Assembly (NCBI GenBank): GCA_015067945.1
Contig: SVLM01000005.1
Location: 27,661-91,660, forward strand
Reading direction: 5' to 3'
Source of the DNA: Oscillospiraceae bacterium
GTDB lineage: Bacteria; Bacillota; Clostridia; Oscillospirales; Oscillospiraceae
Length of the DNA stretch: 64,000 bases
A model generated the notes under the pieces. It saw nothing but the letters and a program-made list of their open reading frames with translations. It was not told where the DNA came from and made no database searches. Positions 32,776 to 42,251 of this stretch are shown here, piece after piece. Positions within the stretch are counted from its first letter, which is position 1, and every line of letters starts with the position of its first letter. A program made the translations under genes and the position numbers.

Positions 32776-34173
32776 ATGTCCAATGCTCTTGCTAAATCCG
32801 CTGCTGCTCACGGAAAACCCGGAAAAGCCGGCTCTCTGGGCAGTGCTCTGAAAAACGGCGGCCCCATAGTGTGGCTTTCCTGCCTGGTTATGGGCTTGGG
32901 AAATATCTTCGCAGGTCAGATTGTCAAGGGCCTGCTGTTCCTGCTGATTGAGGTTGCAGTTATTGTATTTATGTTCCTTCCTGAGGGAGGACTCCACTGG
33001 CTTTCCATGCTTCCCAGCCTGGGCGATCGGCCCATGCAGGAGGTTTGGGATGAGGTCGACATGATCTATAAGTATATTATTGGCGACCAATCCAACTTGA
33101 TTTTGCTGTACGGTGTCGCTACCGTATGTATCCTTGTGGCACTGGTTCTGTTCTGGCAGGCCTCTGTACGCAGCGGCTACCAGGCTCTGTGCGTAAAGCG
33201 TCAGGGCAAGAAAGTACCCGGCATTGTGGATGATGTAAAGTCTTTGTTCGACGGCAATATCCACAAGCTCCTTATGACTCCGCCATTTTTGTGTCTGCTC
33301 ATCTTTACCGTCATTCCGTTGCTGTACATGATGTGCATGGCATTTACCAATTACTCCAAAGAAGGTGACCACCTGATCCTGTTCGACTGGGTGGGTTTCA
33401 AGAACTTCCTGTCTGTTTTTGACAGCAGCTCTACCATCGGCAAGCAATTTGGCGATGTTTTGATCTGGACCCTGGTTTGGGCATTCTTTGCCACCTTCCT
33501 GAACTTCTTCCTGGGAACCTTCCTGGCCATGATCATCAACCGCCCCACCATCCGCTGCAAGGGCCTGTGGCGTGGCGTTCTGTCTTTGACCATTGCAGTG
33601 CCCCAGTTCGTTTCCTTGATGATCATCCGCAGCATGTTCCTGGAGCGAGGCATCGTCAACGAGATGCTGCAAAACTGGGGCATTTTGGGTGCGGAGGAGA
33701 CGCTGCCTTTCCTGTCCAATGCAAACTGGGCAAGAACCCTGGTCATTTTGGTGAACCTCTGGGTTGGTATTCCCTATACTGTGATGCAGGTGACGGGTAT
33801 CCTGAAAAACATTCCTGCGGAGCAGTACGAGGCCGCCCGGATCGACGGTGCCAATGCCTTCCAGCAGTTCCGCAAGATCACCTTGCCTTACATGATCTTC
33901 GTGATGACACCTTACCTCATCACCCAGTTCACCGGCAATATCAACAACTTTAATGTTATTTACCTGTTCACCAGAGGTGATCCTCTGGGCGTGGGCAATA
34001 CCGCAGGCGATACGGATCTTCTGGTTACCTGGCTGTACAAGCTGTCGGTGGATCAGCAGAAGTACGATGTGGCCGCGGTCATCGGCATTCTGACGTTCCT
34101 TGTTTTGAGCGTGGTGTCGCTGATCACTTACCGCAGCAGCGGATCTTACAAGAATGAGGAGGGCTTTAAATAA
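32776..34173 (+). CDS. malF: Maltodextrin ABC transporter permease MalF-like
   Basis: A 465-residue permease. The ~160-residue N-terminal part carries three hydrophobic segments and an extracellular loop, and is followed by the core binding-protein-dependent transport domain with the EAA loop EQYEAARIDGANAFQQF. The long N-terminal extension is like MalF of maltose systems. ATG follows GGGGGAGAG. The stop overlaps the malG start (TAATG), giving coupled translation. No ATPase gene is in the locus. Confidence 0.9.
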   Translation: MSNALAKSAAAHGKPGKAGSLGSALKNGGPIVWLSCLVMGLGNIFAGQIVKGLLFLLIEVAVIVFMFLPEGGLHWLSMLPSLGDRPMQEVWDEVDMIYKYIIGDQSNLILLYGVATVCILVALVLFWQASVRSGYQALCVKRQGKKVPGIVDDVKSLFDGNIHKLLMTPPFLCLLIFTVIPLLYMMCMAFTNYSKEGDHLILFDWVGFKNFLSVFDSSSTIGKQFGDVLIWTLVWAFFATFLNFFLGTFLAMIINRPTIRCKGLWRGVLSLTIAVPQFVSLMIIRSMFLERGIVNEMLQNWGILGAEETLPFLSNANWARTLVILVNLWVGIPYTVMQVTGILKNIPAEQYEAARIDGANAFQQFRKITLPYMIFVMTPYLITQFTGNINNFNVIYLFTRGDPLGVGNTAGDTDLLVTWLYKLSVDQQKYDVAAVIGILTFLVLSVVSLITYRSSGSYKNEEGFK

Positions 34174-35060
34174 TGGCTAAGAATAGTACTCCCGTTAAGA
34201 TTCGCGGCGGCATGAAAGCCCGCCGGATCACCACGGATGTTATCAGCTATATTTTCCTGAGCATCGTGTGTCTGATTTGGGTCATTCCCTTTGTGTATCT
34301 GGTGCTGCACAGCTTCCGCCCGGGCCCCGGACAGTTTAAGGAGTATTTCTTCCCCAAGGAGTATACCTTTGATAACTATATTGCACTGTTTACGGACTTC
34401 TCGGTGCTGAACTTCCCCAGAATGTTCCTGAACACCCTGTTCATTGCTACCTGCAGCTGCATTATTTCCACCTTCTTTGTGCTGGCAGTTTCCTACAGCC
34501 TCAGCCGTGTCAAGTGGAAGATGCGGAAACCCTACATGAACATGGCCATGGTGATCAATCTGTTCCCCGGCTTCATGTCCATGATGGCGGTTTATTTCCT
34601 GCTGAAGGCTCTTGGCCTGACCGAGGGCGACAAGATCCCTCTGGCGATGATCATCTGCTTCTCCTCCGGTGCCGGTACGGGCTTCTTCGTCATGAAGGGC
34701 TATATGGATACCATTCCCAAGGCTCTGGATGAGGCGGCTTATCTGGACGGTGCTACCCGTTTTCAGACCTTTACCAAGATCACGTTGCCGCTGTGCAAGC
34801 CTATGATCGTGTATCAGGTCATTACTTCCTTTATGGGCCCATGGGTGGACTTCGTGTTCGCCAAGGTCATCGCCCGTGCCAATGCCAAGTACTTTACCGT
34901 TTCCATCGGCTTGTTCAGCATGCTGGAGAAGGAATATGTGGATACCTGGTATGTCCGGTTCTGTGCCGGTGCGGTGCTGGTGGCCATTCCCATCTCCGTG
35001 CTGTTCCTGATCACCCAGAAGTTCTATCAGGAAGCCATGAGCGGCAGTGTGAAGGGGTAA
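34173..35060 (+). CDS. malG: Maltodextrin ABC transporter permease MalG-like
   Basis: A 295-residue inner-membrane permease with six predicted helices and an EAA motif DEAAYLDGATRFQTF, partner of MalF. Length is normal. Translation is coupled to malF by a 1-nt overlap. The stop codon forms the first bases of the inverted-repeat element that separates it from the amylase gene. Confidence 0.9.
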   Translation: MAKNSTPVKIRGGMKARRITTDVISYIFLSIVCLIWVIPFVYLVLHSFRPGPGQFKEYFFPKEYTFDNYIALFTDFSVLNFPRMFLNTLFIATCSCIISTFFVLAVSYSLSRVKWKMRKPYMNMAMVINLFPGFMSMMAVYFLLKALGLTEGDKIPLAMIICFSSGAGTGFFVMKGYMDTIPKALDEAAYLDGATRFQTFTKITLPLCKPMIVYQVITSFMGPWVDFVFAKVIARANAKYFTVSIGLFSMLEKEYVDTWYVRFCAGAVLVAIPISVLFLITQKFYQEAMSGSVKG

Positions 35061-35339
35061 GCAGTGAGGAATCGAACCCCCGATAGGTTTTCAGGGGCAG
35101 CTTTCCGCCAATACTGCGGAAAATCCCTTGAAAATACCAACGGGTATTCCCTGCGTGATTTTTCTTGTCTTGACGAAAAGCGACTCTCTGAAAACTGCAG
35201 AGCACCCCACTGCGAGGATTTTCGCTTTGGATTTTTGTGCAGATGACGCAGTCTTGCTGACGCAAGACAAGGAAGATAAAGAAAAATACAAACGAAAGGA
35301 CCGCAGTGGGGCTGTCGAGGCTCGAATCCTCACTGCTTA
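35058..35339. repeat. Nested inverted-repeat element between malG and amylase gene
   Basis: A 282-bp noncoding element whose ends are inverted copies: TAAGCAGTGAGGAATCGA at the left and TCGAATCCTCACTGCTTA at the right. Inside are CCCCACTGCG/CGCAGTGGGG (35205-35214 and 35302-35311) and several perfect hairpins: TTTCCGC/GCGGAAA, ATACC-AACG-GGTAT, CTCTG/CAGAG, GTCTTGC-TGAC-GCAAGAC. The left end uses the malG stop codon and the right end stops 4 nt before the amylase ATG. No reading frame is credible. It may be a MITE or a structured RNA. Confidence 0.7.
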
Positions 35340-35343
35340 ATGT

Positions 35344-36975
35344 ATGAAGAGCAGTATGCGTTTCGTATGTCTGCTGCTTGCTGTGCTGCTTCTTGCAGGC
35401 TGCACTCCTGAATCAACCACCGCCCCCGAGTCATCGGGGGCGGAATTGACAGAAAAAGCACTGCAGCAGATCAAAAGCCTGGGAACAAGCCCGGATGACA
35501 ATTACCGTATCTGGTATGAGCTGTTTATCTACTCCTTCTGCGATTCCGACGGAGACGGCATCGGCGATATCCGGGGCGTGATCTCCAAGCTGGATTATTT
35601 GCAGGAATTGGGGGCCAACGGCATTTGGTTTATGCCCATCCATCCCAGCTCCACCTATCATAAGTACAATGTCCACGACTACTACGCCATTGACCCGGCC
35701 TACGGCACCATGGAGGATTTTGACGCTCTCATGGCCGAGTGCCAAAAGCGGGATATCCATGTGATTTTGGATTTGGTTGTGAACCATACCGGCTCCGAGC
35801 ATCCCTGGTTCAAGGAGGCGGTAAGCTACCTGCAGTCTCTGCCTGCCGGGGCAGAGCCAAAGGTGGAGGATTGCAAATATCTGGATTACTACTATTTCAC
35901 CAAGGAAAAGAAGTCCACAAACCGGATCGTCAACGGCACCGATTGGTACTATGAAGGCGTTTTCGACTACCAAATGCCCGACCTGAACTGGGGCAGCGAT
36001 GCTGTCCGCAGTGAGGTCAAGGCGATCATGGAATTTTGGCTGGGCAAGGGCGTGGCCGGATTCCGGGTGGATGCTGCCAAGGAATTCTACACCGGCATGA
36101 CCGATCCGAACATCGAGGTTCTGAACTGGCTGCAGACCACAGCCCTCTCCATCAAGCCCGATTGCTACATGGTAGCCGAGGTTTGGGAAGGTTTTGCCCA
36201 GATTGCGGAATACTATAAGAGCGATTTTTCCAGCATTTTCAACTATGCCTTCGGCAACAGCAACGGCAAGATCATTTCCGTGCTGCGAGGTGCGGGACAG
36301 CCCGGCGTGGTCTCCACCTACGCCACCGGCCTTGAAAAGGCGGACAAGGCATACAGTGCCAACAACCCAGACTATATCGACGCACCCTTCCTTTCCAATC
36401 ACGATGTGGGTCGCATCGCCGGCTTTGTTGGAAGAGATGAAAACAAAATCAAGCTGGCCGGTGCTATGAATCTGTTTATGAGCGGCAGTGCCTTTATCTA
36501 CTATGGCGAGGAGATCGGCATGGTTGGTGCAGGCAACGACCCCTCCAAGCGGGCACCCATGTACTGGAATCCGGAGCGGAATAACGGTACCACCAATCCG
36601 CCGCCGGAATGCGAAATTCCTGCGTCCTATCCCTACGGAAGTCTGGCGGAGCAGACGAATTCCGATAGCTCCATTTACAATTATTACCGTCAGGCCGTGG
36701 CCATCCGTCAGGCACTGCCGGTGATCTCTCACGGACGAACCACTGCGGAAACGGCTCTGAACATTGGTTGCGTCAGTGCCCAGAGAAAGACCTGGGGCGA
36801 GGAAAGCTGTATTATTTTGATGAACATCGATACGGCTTCCGCCACGGTGGATCTGTCCGGCTATGCAGATTGGAAGTTGGTTGCTTCTCTGTCAGCCAAC
36901 GGCGAAGCCGTCTGCATGAACGGGAACGAATTGCAGCTGCCAGCCTATGGTGTGGCGGTTTTGTTACCCAATTAA
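35344..36975 (+). CDS. Exported GH13 alpha-amylase-family lipoprotein
   Basis: A 543-residue glycoside hydrolase family 13 enzyme. The signal peptide ends in LLLAGC (lipobox), placing it on the outer face of the membrane. The catalytic set is complete: nucleophile Asp in GFRVDAAKEF, acid/base Glu in VAEVWEG, stabiliser Asp in FLSNHDVGR, and the domain-III VVNHTGSEHPW. It probably cleaves starch or maltodextrin to oligomers for MalEFG. The first ATG (35344) lies right after the inverted-repeat element and has no Shine-Dalgarno; a second ATG at 35356 has only weak GAAGAG, so the start is uncertain and the element may have displaced the original leader. Confidence 0.9.
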   Translation: MKSSMRFVCLLLAVLLLAGCTPESTTAPESSGAELTEKALQQIKSLGTSPDDNYRIWYELFIYSFCDSDGDGIGDIRGVISKLDYLQELGANGIWFMPIHPSSTYHKYNVHDYYAIDPAYGTMEDFDALMAECQKRDIHVILDLVVNHTGSEHPWFKEAVSYLQSLPAGAEPKVEDCKYLDYYYFTKEKKSTNRIVNGTDWYYEGVFDYQMPDLNWGSDAVRSEVKAIMEFWLGKGVAGFRVDAAKEFYTGMTDPNIEVLNWLQTTALSIKPDCYMVAEVWEGFAQIAEYYKSDFSSIFNYAFGNSNGKIISVLRGAGQPGVVSTYATGLEKADKAYSANNPDYIDAPFLSNHDVGRIAGFVGRDENKIKLAGAMNLFMSGSAFIYYGEEIGMVGAGNDPSKRAPMYWNPERNNGTTNPPPECEIPASYPYGSLAEQTNSDSSIYNYYRQAVAIRQALPVISHGRTTAETALNIGCVSAQRKTWGEESCIILMNIDTASATVDLSGYADWKLVASLSANGEAVCMNGNELQLPAYGVAVLLPN

Positions 36976-37040
36976 TGTAAGCTACCGGCGGCTCGGAAAA
37001 CCGGGCCGTCGGAGGCTCCCTGCGAAGAAAGGAAATTTCC

Positions 37041-37814
37041 ATGGAACGACTGAATGAACAAAAACCCACCCGGGGCATATCCGCAGCGGCACTGCGTAAC
37101 TGGGGATATTTGTTTTTGCTGCTGGGTGTCATCGCAAGGGCAGTGATCCAGAATGGAATTCTGAATCTGCAGGGGGTTACCTCACAGCAGCTGCTGTCTG
37201 CTCTGCAAAGCTCCGACGAAGCCATGGGTTTGGCCACGGTTTCTCTGGTGCTGCAGGCGTTGGAGGCCTGCGGGGTGCCGATCTTCGCGTTTTTGTTGGT
37301 GGAAGGCTTCTGCCATACGTCGAATTTTGGAAAATATCTGGGCCGGGTGGCTTTGGTTGCAGTTCTCAGCGAAATTCCTTATAACCTTGCCATGGGCGGC
37401 TCTTTGCTGGCGATGGGTTCCCGAAATCCGGTTTTTGGGTTGGTTTTGGGTTTGATCCTGCTGTGGTTTTACCGCTACTACGGTGAAAAATCCGCCAAGC
37501 ATATTTTTATCAAGGTCGTTGTGGCCTTGGCGGCCATCCTTTGGTGCGGCATGCTGCGGATCGAGCACGGAGCCTTTACCATCCTGCTGATCGTGGCGGC
37601 TTGGCTTACACAGGGCAAGCCCATGCGGACACTGGTCTGTGCATTGACTGCGGCGGTGGGCGTGGTGTTCTCCATGCTCTATCTGGCTGCACCGGTCAGT
37701 GCATTGGCGATCCATTTTTACAACGACGAAAAAGGGGAGAGCAGCCGCGTTTTTGCCCTGCTGTGCTACCCCGTGATGTTGCTGGCTGCGTATTTTGCAA
37801 CGTTTTTGATTTGA
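37041..37814 (+). CDS. TraX-family membrane protein
   Basis: A 257-residue integral membrane protein with about seven hydrophobic segments and family features FAFLLVEGFCHT, ALVAVLSEIPYNLA and GMLRIEHGAFTILL. TraX acetylates F-pilin in plasmids; chromosomal Firmicute homologues are acyltransferase-like proteins of unknown role, possibly acting on surface glycans. It sits between the amylase and debranching-enzyme genes, yet no functional link to glucan use is evident. ATG follows AGAAAGGAAATTTCC. The gene ends at a strong stem-loop. Confidence 0.8.
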   Translation: MERLNEQKPTRGISAAALRNWGYLFLLLGVIARAVIQNGILNLQGVTSQQLLSALQSSDEAMGLATVSLVLQALEACGVPIFAFLLVEGFCHTSNFGKYLGRVALVAVLSEIPYNLAMGGSLLAMGSRNPVFGLVLGLILLWFYRYYGEKSAKHIFIKVVVALAAILWCGMLRIEHGAFTILLIVAAWLTQGKPMRTLVCALTAAVGVVFSMLYLAAPVSALAIHFYNDEKGESSRVFALLCYPVMLLAAYFATFLI

Positions 37815-37816
37815 AA

Positions 37817-37852
37817 AACCCACGCCGCCGGAATTCCTTGGCGGCGTGGTTT
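37817..37852 (+). terminator. Stem-loop after the TraX-like gene
   Basis: AACC(C)ACGCCGCC / GGCGGCGTGGTTT stem, 3 nt after the stop and 20 nt before the debranching-enzyme start; a partial terminator. Confidence 0.65.
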
Positions 37853-37872
37853 ATAACGATCAGGTGATGACT

Positions 37873-39825
37873 ATGAAATTTGTATACGGAAAACAAGATA
37901 TGACCGATTTGGCCAGAGCTCAGGAAAATTGCTTCCTGCTGACCAACGGCTTGGGTGGCTTTTGCTCCATGACGGCAGCGTTTTCCGCTGCCCGGAATGA
38001 CCACGGCCTTTTGCTGTCTGCCCGAACCGCACCCAATGACCGGGTGCATTTGGTACACAGACTGTCGGAAAAGCTGGTGGGCAAGGAAACAGTGTTTCTC
38101 TCCACGCAGGAGTTTGCCGACGGCACTGCCCCGGAGGAGGGCTTTTTGCAGCTGTCGGATTTTGTCTGGGACAATGGCCCGGTCTGGCACTATGAGATCG
38201 GTGGTGTGACCGTCACCCGCCGGTGTGCCATGGGTTTTGAGAAAAATCTTACCGCAGTGTGCTATGCTGTAGACAACGGCAGTGAAGTGCCGGTGACCCT
38301 GGAGGTCACGCCCTGGATGCAGTTTGCTCCCAAGGGCAATCCCCCGCAGGAAAAACAGCGGATCACATTCAGCAGCGGAAAAGTCACCGGCGGCGGTCTT
38401 TCCCTGCGGTTCAAAACCAATGGCGTGTGGGAAAAATTCCCCACCCGGTGGCAGCGGCTGCATTATGCCCACGATGTAAAGGACGGCCGTCCGGAAAGCG
38501 GATTGGTTTCTGCCGGAGGGCGGATCTATATCACGGTTGCACCCGGTAAGACGGAGAATCTTGAGATTTTGTTCTCCGATCAGGGCATCCGCACCACGGT
38601 CGAAAAGCTCCTTGCCCAGCAGGAAAAACGGCTGAAGGCCCGGCAAAAGCAGGGCAATTTCCAAAATGAAACCGCCCGGCAGCTGGCCGCCGCGGCAGCG
38701 GATTACATTGCTCACCGGGAATCCACCGGCGGCAAGACCATTTTGGCAGGTTTTCCCTTTTTTGGCGATTGGGGCAGGGATACCATGATCGCCCTGTCCG
38801 GCTGCGTGCTGGCAAGAGAGGATTACGATACTGCCGCCAGTATTTTGCGGACATTTTTGGCCTATGAAAAGGACGGCCTTGTACCCAATTTGTTCCCAGA
38901 GGGGAACAATGCCCCAATGTATAATACCGTGGATGCGGCACTTTTGCTGATCAACAGCATTTGGCTGTACTATCAGCGGACCCGGGATCGGGCTTTGCTG
39001 GAAGAGGCCTATCCGGTGATGGAGCGGATTGTGACGGCCTACAAGCAAGGCACCCATCACGGTATCCACATGCACACCGACGGACTGATCTGTGCCGGTG
39101 AGGGTATGGATCAGGTTACCTGGATGGATGTGTGCGTGGAGGGGATTTTGCCTACGCCCCGACACGGAAAACCGGTGGAGATCAATGCCTATTGGTACAA
39201 TGCCCTGATGGTCATGTCCCGGCTGGCACCCCTTTGCGGCAAGTCCGGGGCGGACTACGAAATTCTGGCACGACAGGTGTCGGAATCCTTCCGGGAGAAA
39301 TTCTGGCGGGAGAAGGAAGGCTATCTGAAGGATGTGATCTCCGGTACAGAGGCGGACAATCAGCTGCGGTGTAATCAGATCTGGGCGGTGACTATGCCCT
39401 TTGGCATACTGACGAAAGAGCAGGAACGCAAAATTGTGGAAACGGTTTACCGGCATCTGTACACACCGGTGGGCTTGCGAACCTTAAGTCCGGAGGATCC
39501 CCAATTCCAGCCTCACTATGGCGGCAGTCAGAAGAAACGGGATCTTGCGTATCATCAGGGTACGGTGTGGCCCTTCCCTTTGGGGGCGTACTACCTTGCT
39601 TATTTGAAGGTTCACGACAATTCCCCTGAGGCCAGGGCTACGGTTTACCGGCAGTTGGAGCCGCTGCAGGCGGCTCTGCGGGAGGGCTGTGTTGGTCAGC
39701 TTCCGGAAATTTACGAAGGTCTGCACCCCGGAGCATCCCAGGGCTGCTTCGCCCAGGCCTGGAGCGTGGGCGAGCTGCTGCGGGTCTATGAGGCACTGGA
39801 GAAAGGATACCATTATGAAGCTTGA
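37873..39825 (+). CDS. Glycogen debranching enzyme family (amylo-alpha-1,6-glucosidase, GH133-like)
   Basis: A 650-residue cytosolic enzyme. The N-terminal GDE_N-type domain (FLLTNGLGGF, RNDHGLLLSA) is followed by an (alpha/alpha)6 GDE_C domain with FFGDWGRDTMIALSG and the C-terminal PEIYEGLHPG, AQAWSVGELLR containing the expected catalytic carboxylates. It removes alpha-1,6 branches from imported or stored glucans. ATG at 37873 is preferred because AGGTGA lies 5 nt upstream. Overlaps the next GH13 gene by 11 nt. Confidence 0.88.
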   Translation: MKFVYGKQDMTDLARAQENCFLLTNGLGGFCSMTAAFSAARNDHGLLLSARTAPNDRVHLVHRLSEKLVGKETVFLSTQEFADGTAPEEGFLQLSDFVWDNGPVWHYEIGGVTVTRRCAMGFEKNLTAVCYAVDNGSEVPVTLEVTPWMQFAPKGNPPQEKQRITFSSGKVTGGGLSLRFKTNGVWEKFPTRWQRLHYAHDVKDGRPESGLVSAGGRIYITVAPGKTENLEILFSDQGIRTTVEKLLAQQEKRLKARQKQGNFQNETARQLAAAAADYIAHRESTGGKTILAGFPFFGDWGRDTMIALSGCVLAREDYDTAASILRTFLAYEKDGLVPNLFPEGNNAPMYNTVDAALLLINSIWLYYQRTRDRALLEEAYPVMERIVTAYKQGTHHGIHMHTDGLICAGEGMDQVTWMDVCVEGILPTPRHGKPVEINAYWYNALMVMSRLAPLCGKSGADYEILARQVSESFREKFWREKEGYLKDVISGTEADNQLRCNQIWAVTMPFGILTKEQERKIVETVYRHLYTPVGLRTLSPEDPQFQPHYGGSQKKRDLAYHQGTVWPFPLGAYYLAYLKVHDNSPEARATVYRQLEPLQAALREGCVGQLPEIYEGLHPGASQGCFAQAWSVGELLRVYEALEKGYHYEA

Positions 39826-41437
39826 TAAAACCAAACGGGGCTGGTGGGAATCTGCGGTGTTCTACCAGATCTACCCCAAAAGCTTTCAGGACACCGACGG
39901 CGACGGCATCGGTGATTTGAAGGGCATTATCTCCCGGCTGGATTATTTGGAGAAGCTGGGCATTGACGGCATTTGGCTGTCGCCGGTGTGTCAGTCTCCT
40001 CAGGTAGATAACGGCTACGATATTTCCGATTATCAGGACATTTATCCCGTGTTCGGCACCATGGCGGACATGGAGGAGCTGATCCGGCAGGCAAAGGACC
40101 GGGGCATTTCCATCATCATGGATCTGGTGCTGAACCACAGCTCCGATCAGCATCCCTGGTTTTTGGAGGCAAAAAAGGGAAGAGATAATCCCTATCACGA
40201 TTACTATGTCTGGCGTGACGGCACGCAGGGCAAATTACCCAACGATATGGGCTCGGTGTTCGGCGGCCCTGCATGGACCTATGTGCCGGAGCTGGGGCAG
40301 TACTATTTCCATCAGTTCGCTCCCCAGCAGCCGGATTTGAATTGGGACAATCCCAGGCTGCGTCAGGAGCTGTACCAAATGATCCGCTTTTGGGTGGACA
40401 AGGGCGTAGGGGGCTTCCGACTGGATGTAATCGACCAGATTGCAAAGGTGCCGGATGCATTCATTACCGCCAACGGCCCAAGACTCCATGAATTTTTGGA
40501 GGAATTATCCCGGGAAGCTTTCCGGGAAGATGGCCTTGTCACAGTAGGTGAGGCCTGGAGTGCCGATGTACCCCGGGCACAGCAATTCAGCAGCAGGGAC
40601 GGCAAGCAGCTGAGCATGGTGTTCCAGTTCCAGCATATCGGTCTGGATCAGCAGCCGGGAAAGCCCAAGTGGGATACGAAGCCGCTGCATCTGCCGGATC
40701 TGAAAACGTGTATGGAGCGTTGGCAGCTGGGCTTGCAGGAGGAGGGCTGGAACAGTCTGTTCCTCAATAACCACGATCTGCCCCGGATCGTTTCGAGGTG
40801 GGGTGATGATGGGGTCTATCGGGTGGAGTCGGCGAAAATGCTGGCCACTATGCTCCACGGTATGCAGGGCACGCCCTATATTTATCAGGGTGAAGAGCTG
40901 GGCATGACCAATGTTCGGCTGGAGCTTTCCCAATACCGGGATTTGGAGATTCACAATCTGTACGCCGAGCGAACTGCTGCCGGCTATGACCCTGAAACGG
41001 TGATGGAAAGCATTTATGCCCGGGGCCGGGACAATGCCAGAACTCCCATGCAATGGACCCCGGGGGACAATGCCGGCTTTACCACCGGTACACCCTGGAT
41101 ACCGGTGAACGAAAATCACAGCTTTATCAATGCGGAAGCTGCCTTGGCTGACCCGGATTCGGTGTTCCACCACTACCGGCGGCTCATCGAATTGCGAAAG
41201 ACCTATGAAGTGTTCCGTAAGGGCAAATTCCGATTGCTGCTGCCGGAAGACCCCAATATCTTTGCGTATATTCGCAAAACGGAGAAAGAAACCTTGCTGG
41301 TAGTCTGCAATTTTTCTAATAAGGAGCAGGCTGTGGATGGAATTTCGGTGCCGAAAAATGCCCGGTGTCTGCTGAGCAACTATGCCGATACGGCGGAAGC
41401 TTTGCGGCCTTACGAGGCGAAAATGTACCTGTGGTAA
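39815..41437 (+). CDS. malL: GH13 oligo-1,6-glucosidase / alpha-glucosidase
   Basis: A 540-residue GH13_31-type intracellular enzyme without signal peptide. It has YQIYPKSFQDTDGDGIGDL, DLVLNHSSDQHPWF, nucleophile Asp in GFRLDVIDQ, Glu in TVGEAWSAD, and NNHDLPR. Val after the nucleophile (LDVID) is the residue associated with alpha-1,6 (isomaltose) preference in this subfamily; Ala/Thr there goes with alpha-1,4. It would finish degrading oligosaccharides to glucose. GAAAGGA lies before ATG at 39815 inside the debranching gene. A strong terminator follows. Trehalose-6-phosphate hydrolase is less likely. Confidence 0.88.
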   Translation: MKLDKTKRGWWESAVFYQIYPKSFQDTDGDGIGDLKGIISRLDYLEKLGIDGIWLSPVCQSPQVDNGYDISDYQDIYPVFGTMADMEELIRQAKDRGISIIMDLVLNHSSDQHPWFLEAKKGRDNPYHDYYVWRDGTQGKLPNDMGSVFGGPAWTYVPELGQYYFHQFAPQQPDLNWDNPRLRQELYQMIRFWVDKGVGGFRLDVIDQIAKVPDAFITANGPRLHEFLEELSREAFREDGLVTVGEAWSADVPRAQQFSSRDGKQLSMVFQFQHIGLDQQPGKPKWDTKPLHLPDLKTCMERWQLGLQEEGWNSLFLNNHDLPRIVSRWGDDGVYRVESAKMLATMLHGMQGTPYIYQGEELGMTNVRLELSQYRDLEIHNLYAERTAAGYDPETVMESIYARGRDNARTPMQWTPGDNAGFTTGTPWIPVNENHSFINAEAALADPDSVFHHYRRLIELRKTYEVFRKGKFRLLLPEDPNIFAYIRKTEKETLLVVCNFSNKEQAVDGISVPKNARCLLSNYADTAEALRPYEAKMYLW

Positions 41438-41448
41438 ATAAAAAACAC

Positions 41449-41490
41449 AAAAACACCGGATTGCTTGTGCTTGTGTAATCCGGTGTTTTT
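41449..41490 (+). terminator. Terminator of the glucan-utilisation operon
   Basis: AAAAACACCGGATT / AATCCGGTGTTTTT fourteen-bp stem with T-run, separating the mal genes from the polysaccharide locus. Confidence 0.9.
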
Positions 41491-41521
41491 GCTTTTTGTT
41501 GTGGAGATATGGCATTTAGGG

Positions 41522-41550
41522 TTGATTTTCGCGGTGGGGTATGCTACTCT
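41522..41550 (+). promoter_or_regulatory. Promoter of the polysaccharide operon
   Basis: TTGATT-N17-TACTCT, about 50 nt before the GTG start of the priming transferase. Confidence 0.5.
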
Positions 41551-41600
41551 ATAGTAGCAATATTGTGGGGTTTTATACGAAACACACGAGGAGGGGCACT

Positions 41601-42251
41601 GTGGGAACAACAATAAACACAGAAAGAGCGACATCCCATGAACAACTGAATACAATTGATATGTCCGGAAGAAAAGGATATTACTTTGTAAAACGGCTGT
41701 TTGATTTTTTATTTGCTCTGTTGACGGGACTGGCTTTGCTGATTCCTATGCTGATCATCGCACTGTTGGTGAAGCTGGACTCCAAAGGTCCTGCCGTTTT
41801 TCGGCAAGAGCGGTTAGGGTTAAACGGAAAACCCTTTACCATTTATAAGTTCCGTTCCATGCGTCTGGATGCAGAGGTAAACGGCCCTAAGTGGGCAGAC
41901 AAGGACGATGACCGTTGCACCAAGCTGGGCAGATTGCTGCGTAAAACCAGACTGGACGAGCTGCCTCAGGTGATTAACATCCTGCGTGGCGACATGAGCT
42001 GGGTCGGTCCTCGGCCGGAACGGGTGTATTTCTACGATGAATTCGAAACATACATTCCGGGCTTCCGGCAGCGGCTGCAAGTCAAGCCGGGCCTGACCGG
42101 TCATGCACAGGTCCACGGCGGTTATGATCTGTCGCCGGAGGAAAAGCTGGTCTATGATATGGAGTACATCGAAAAGCAGAGCCTGCGGCTGGATCTTGCC
42201 TGCGTAGTCAAAACTGTGCGGCTGATCTTCACCCACGAGGGTGCAAGATGA
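41601..42251 (+). CDS. Priming glycosyl-1-phosphate transferase (bacterial sugar transferase)
   Basis: A 216-residue polyprenyl-phosphate hexose-1-phosphate transferase of the WbaP/EpsL/PglC catalytic-domain type. One N-terminal transmembrane segment (FDFLFALLTGLALLIPML) is followed by the catalytic domain (FRQERLGLNGKPFTIYKFRS, TRLDELPQ, WVGPRPE). It starts repeat-unit synthesis on undecaprenyl phosphate. The start is a GTG at 41601, positioned 6 nt after GAGGAGG; the upstream open frame has no signal. First gene of the surface-polysaccharide operon; a moderate promoter lies about 50 nt upstream. Confidence 0.88.
   Translation: MGTTINTERATSHEQLNTIDMSGRKGYYFVKRLFDFLFALLTGLALLIPMLIIALLVKLDSKGPAVFRQERLGLNGKPFTIYKFRSMRLDAEVNGPKWADKDDDRCTKLGRLLRKTRLDELPQVINILRGDMSWVGPRPERVYFYDEFETYIPGFRQRLQVKPGLTGHAQVHGGYDLSPEEKLVYDMEYIEKQSLRLDLACVVKTVRLIFTHEGAR

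Noticed and set aside
35058..35339. tRNA genes at either end of the element (T-arm-like GGTTCGATTCC and CTCGAATCC)
   Set aside because: No anticodon or D arm can be formed, and the two ends are inverted copies facing outward; better explained as terminal repeats.
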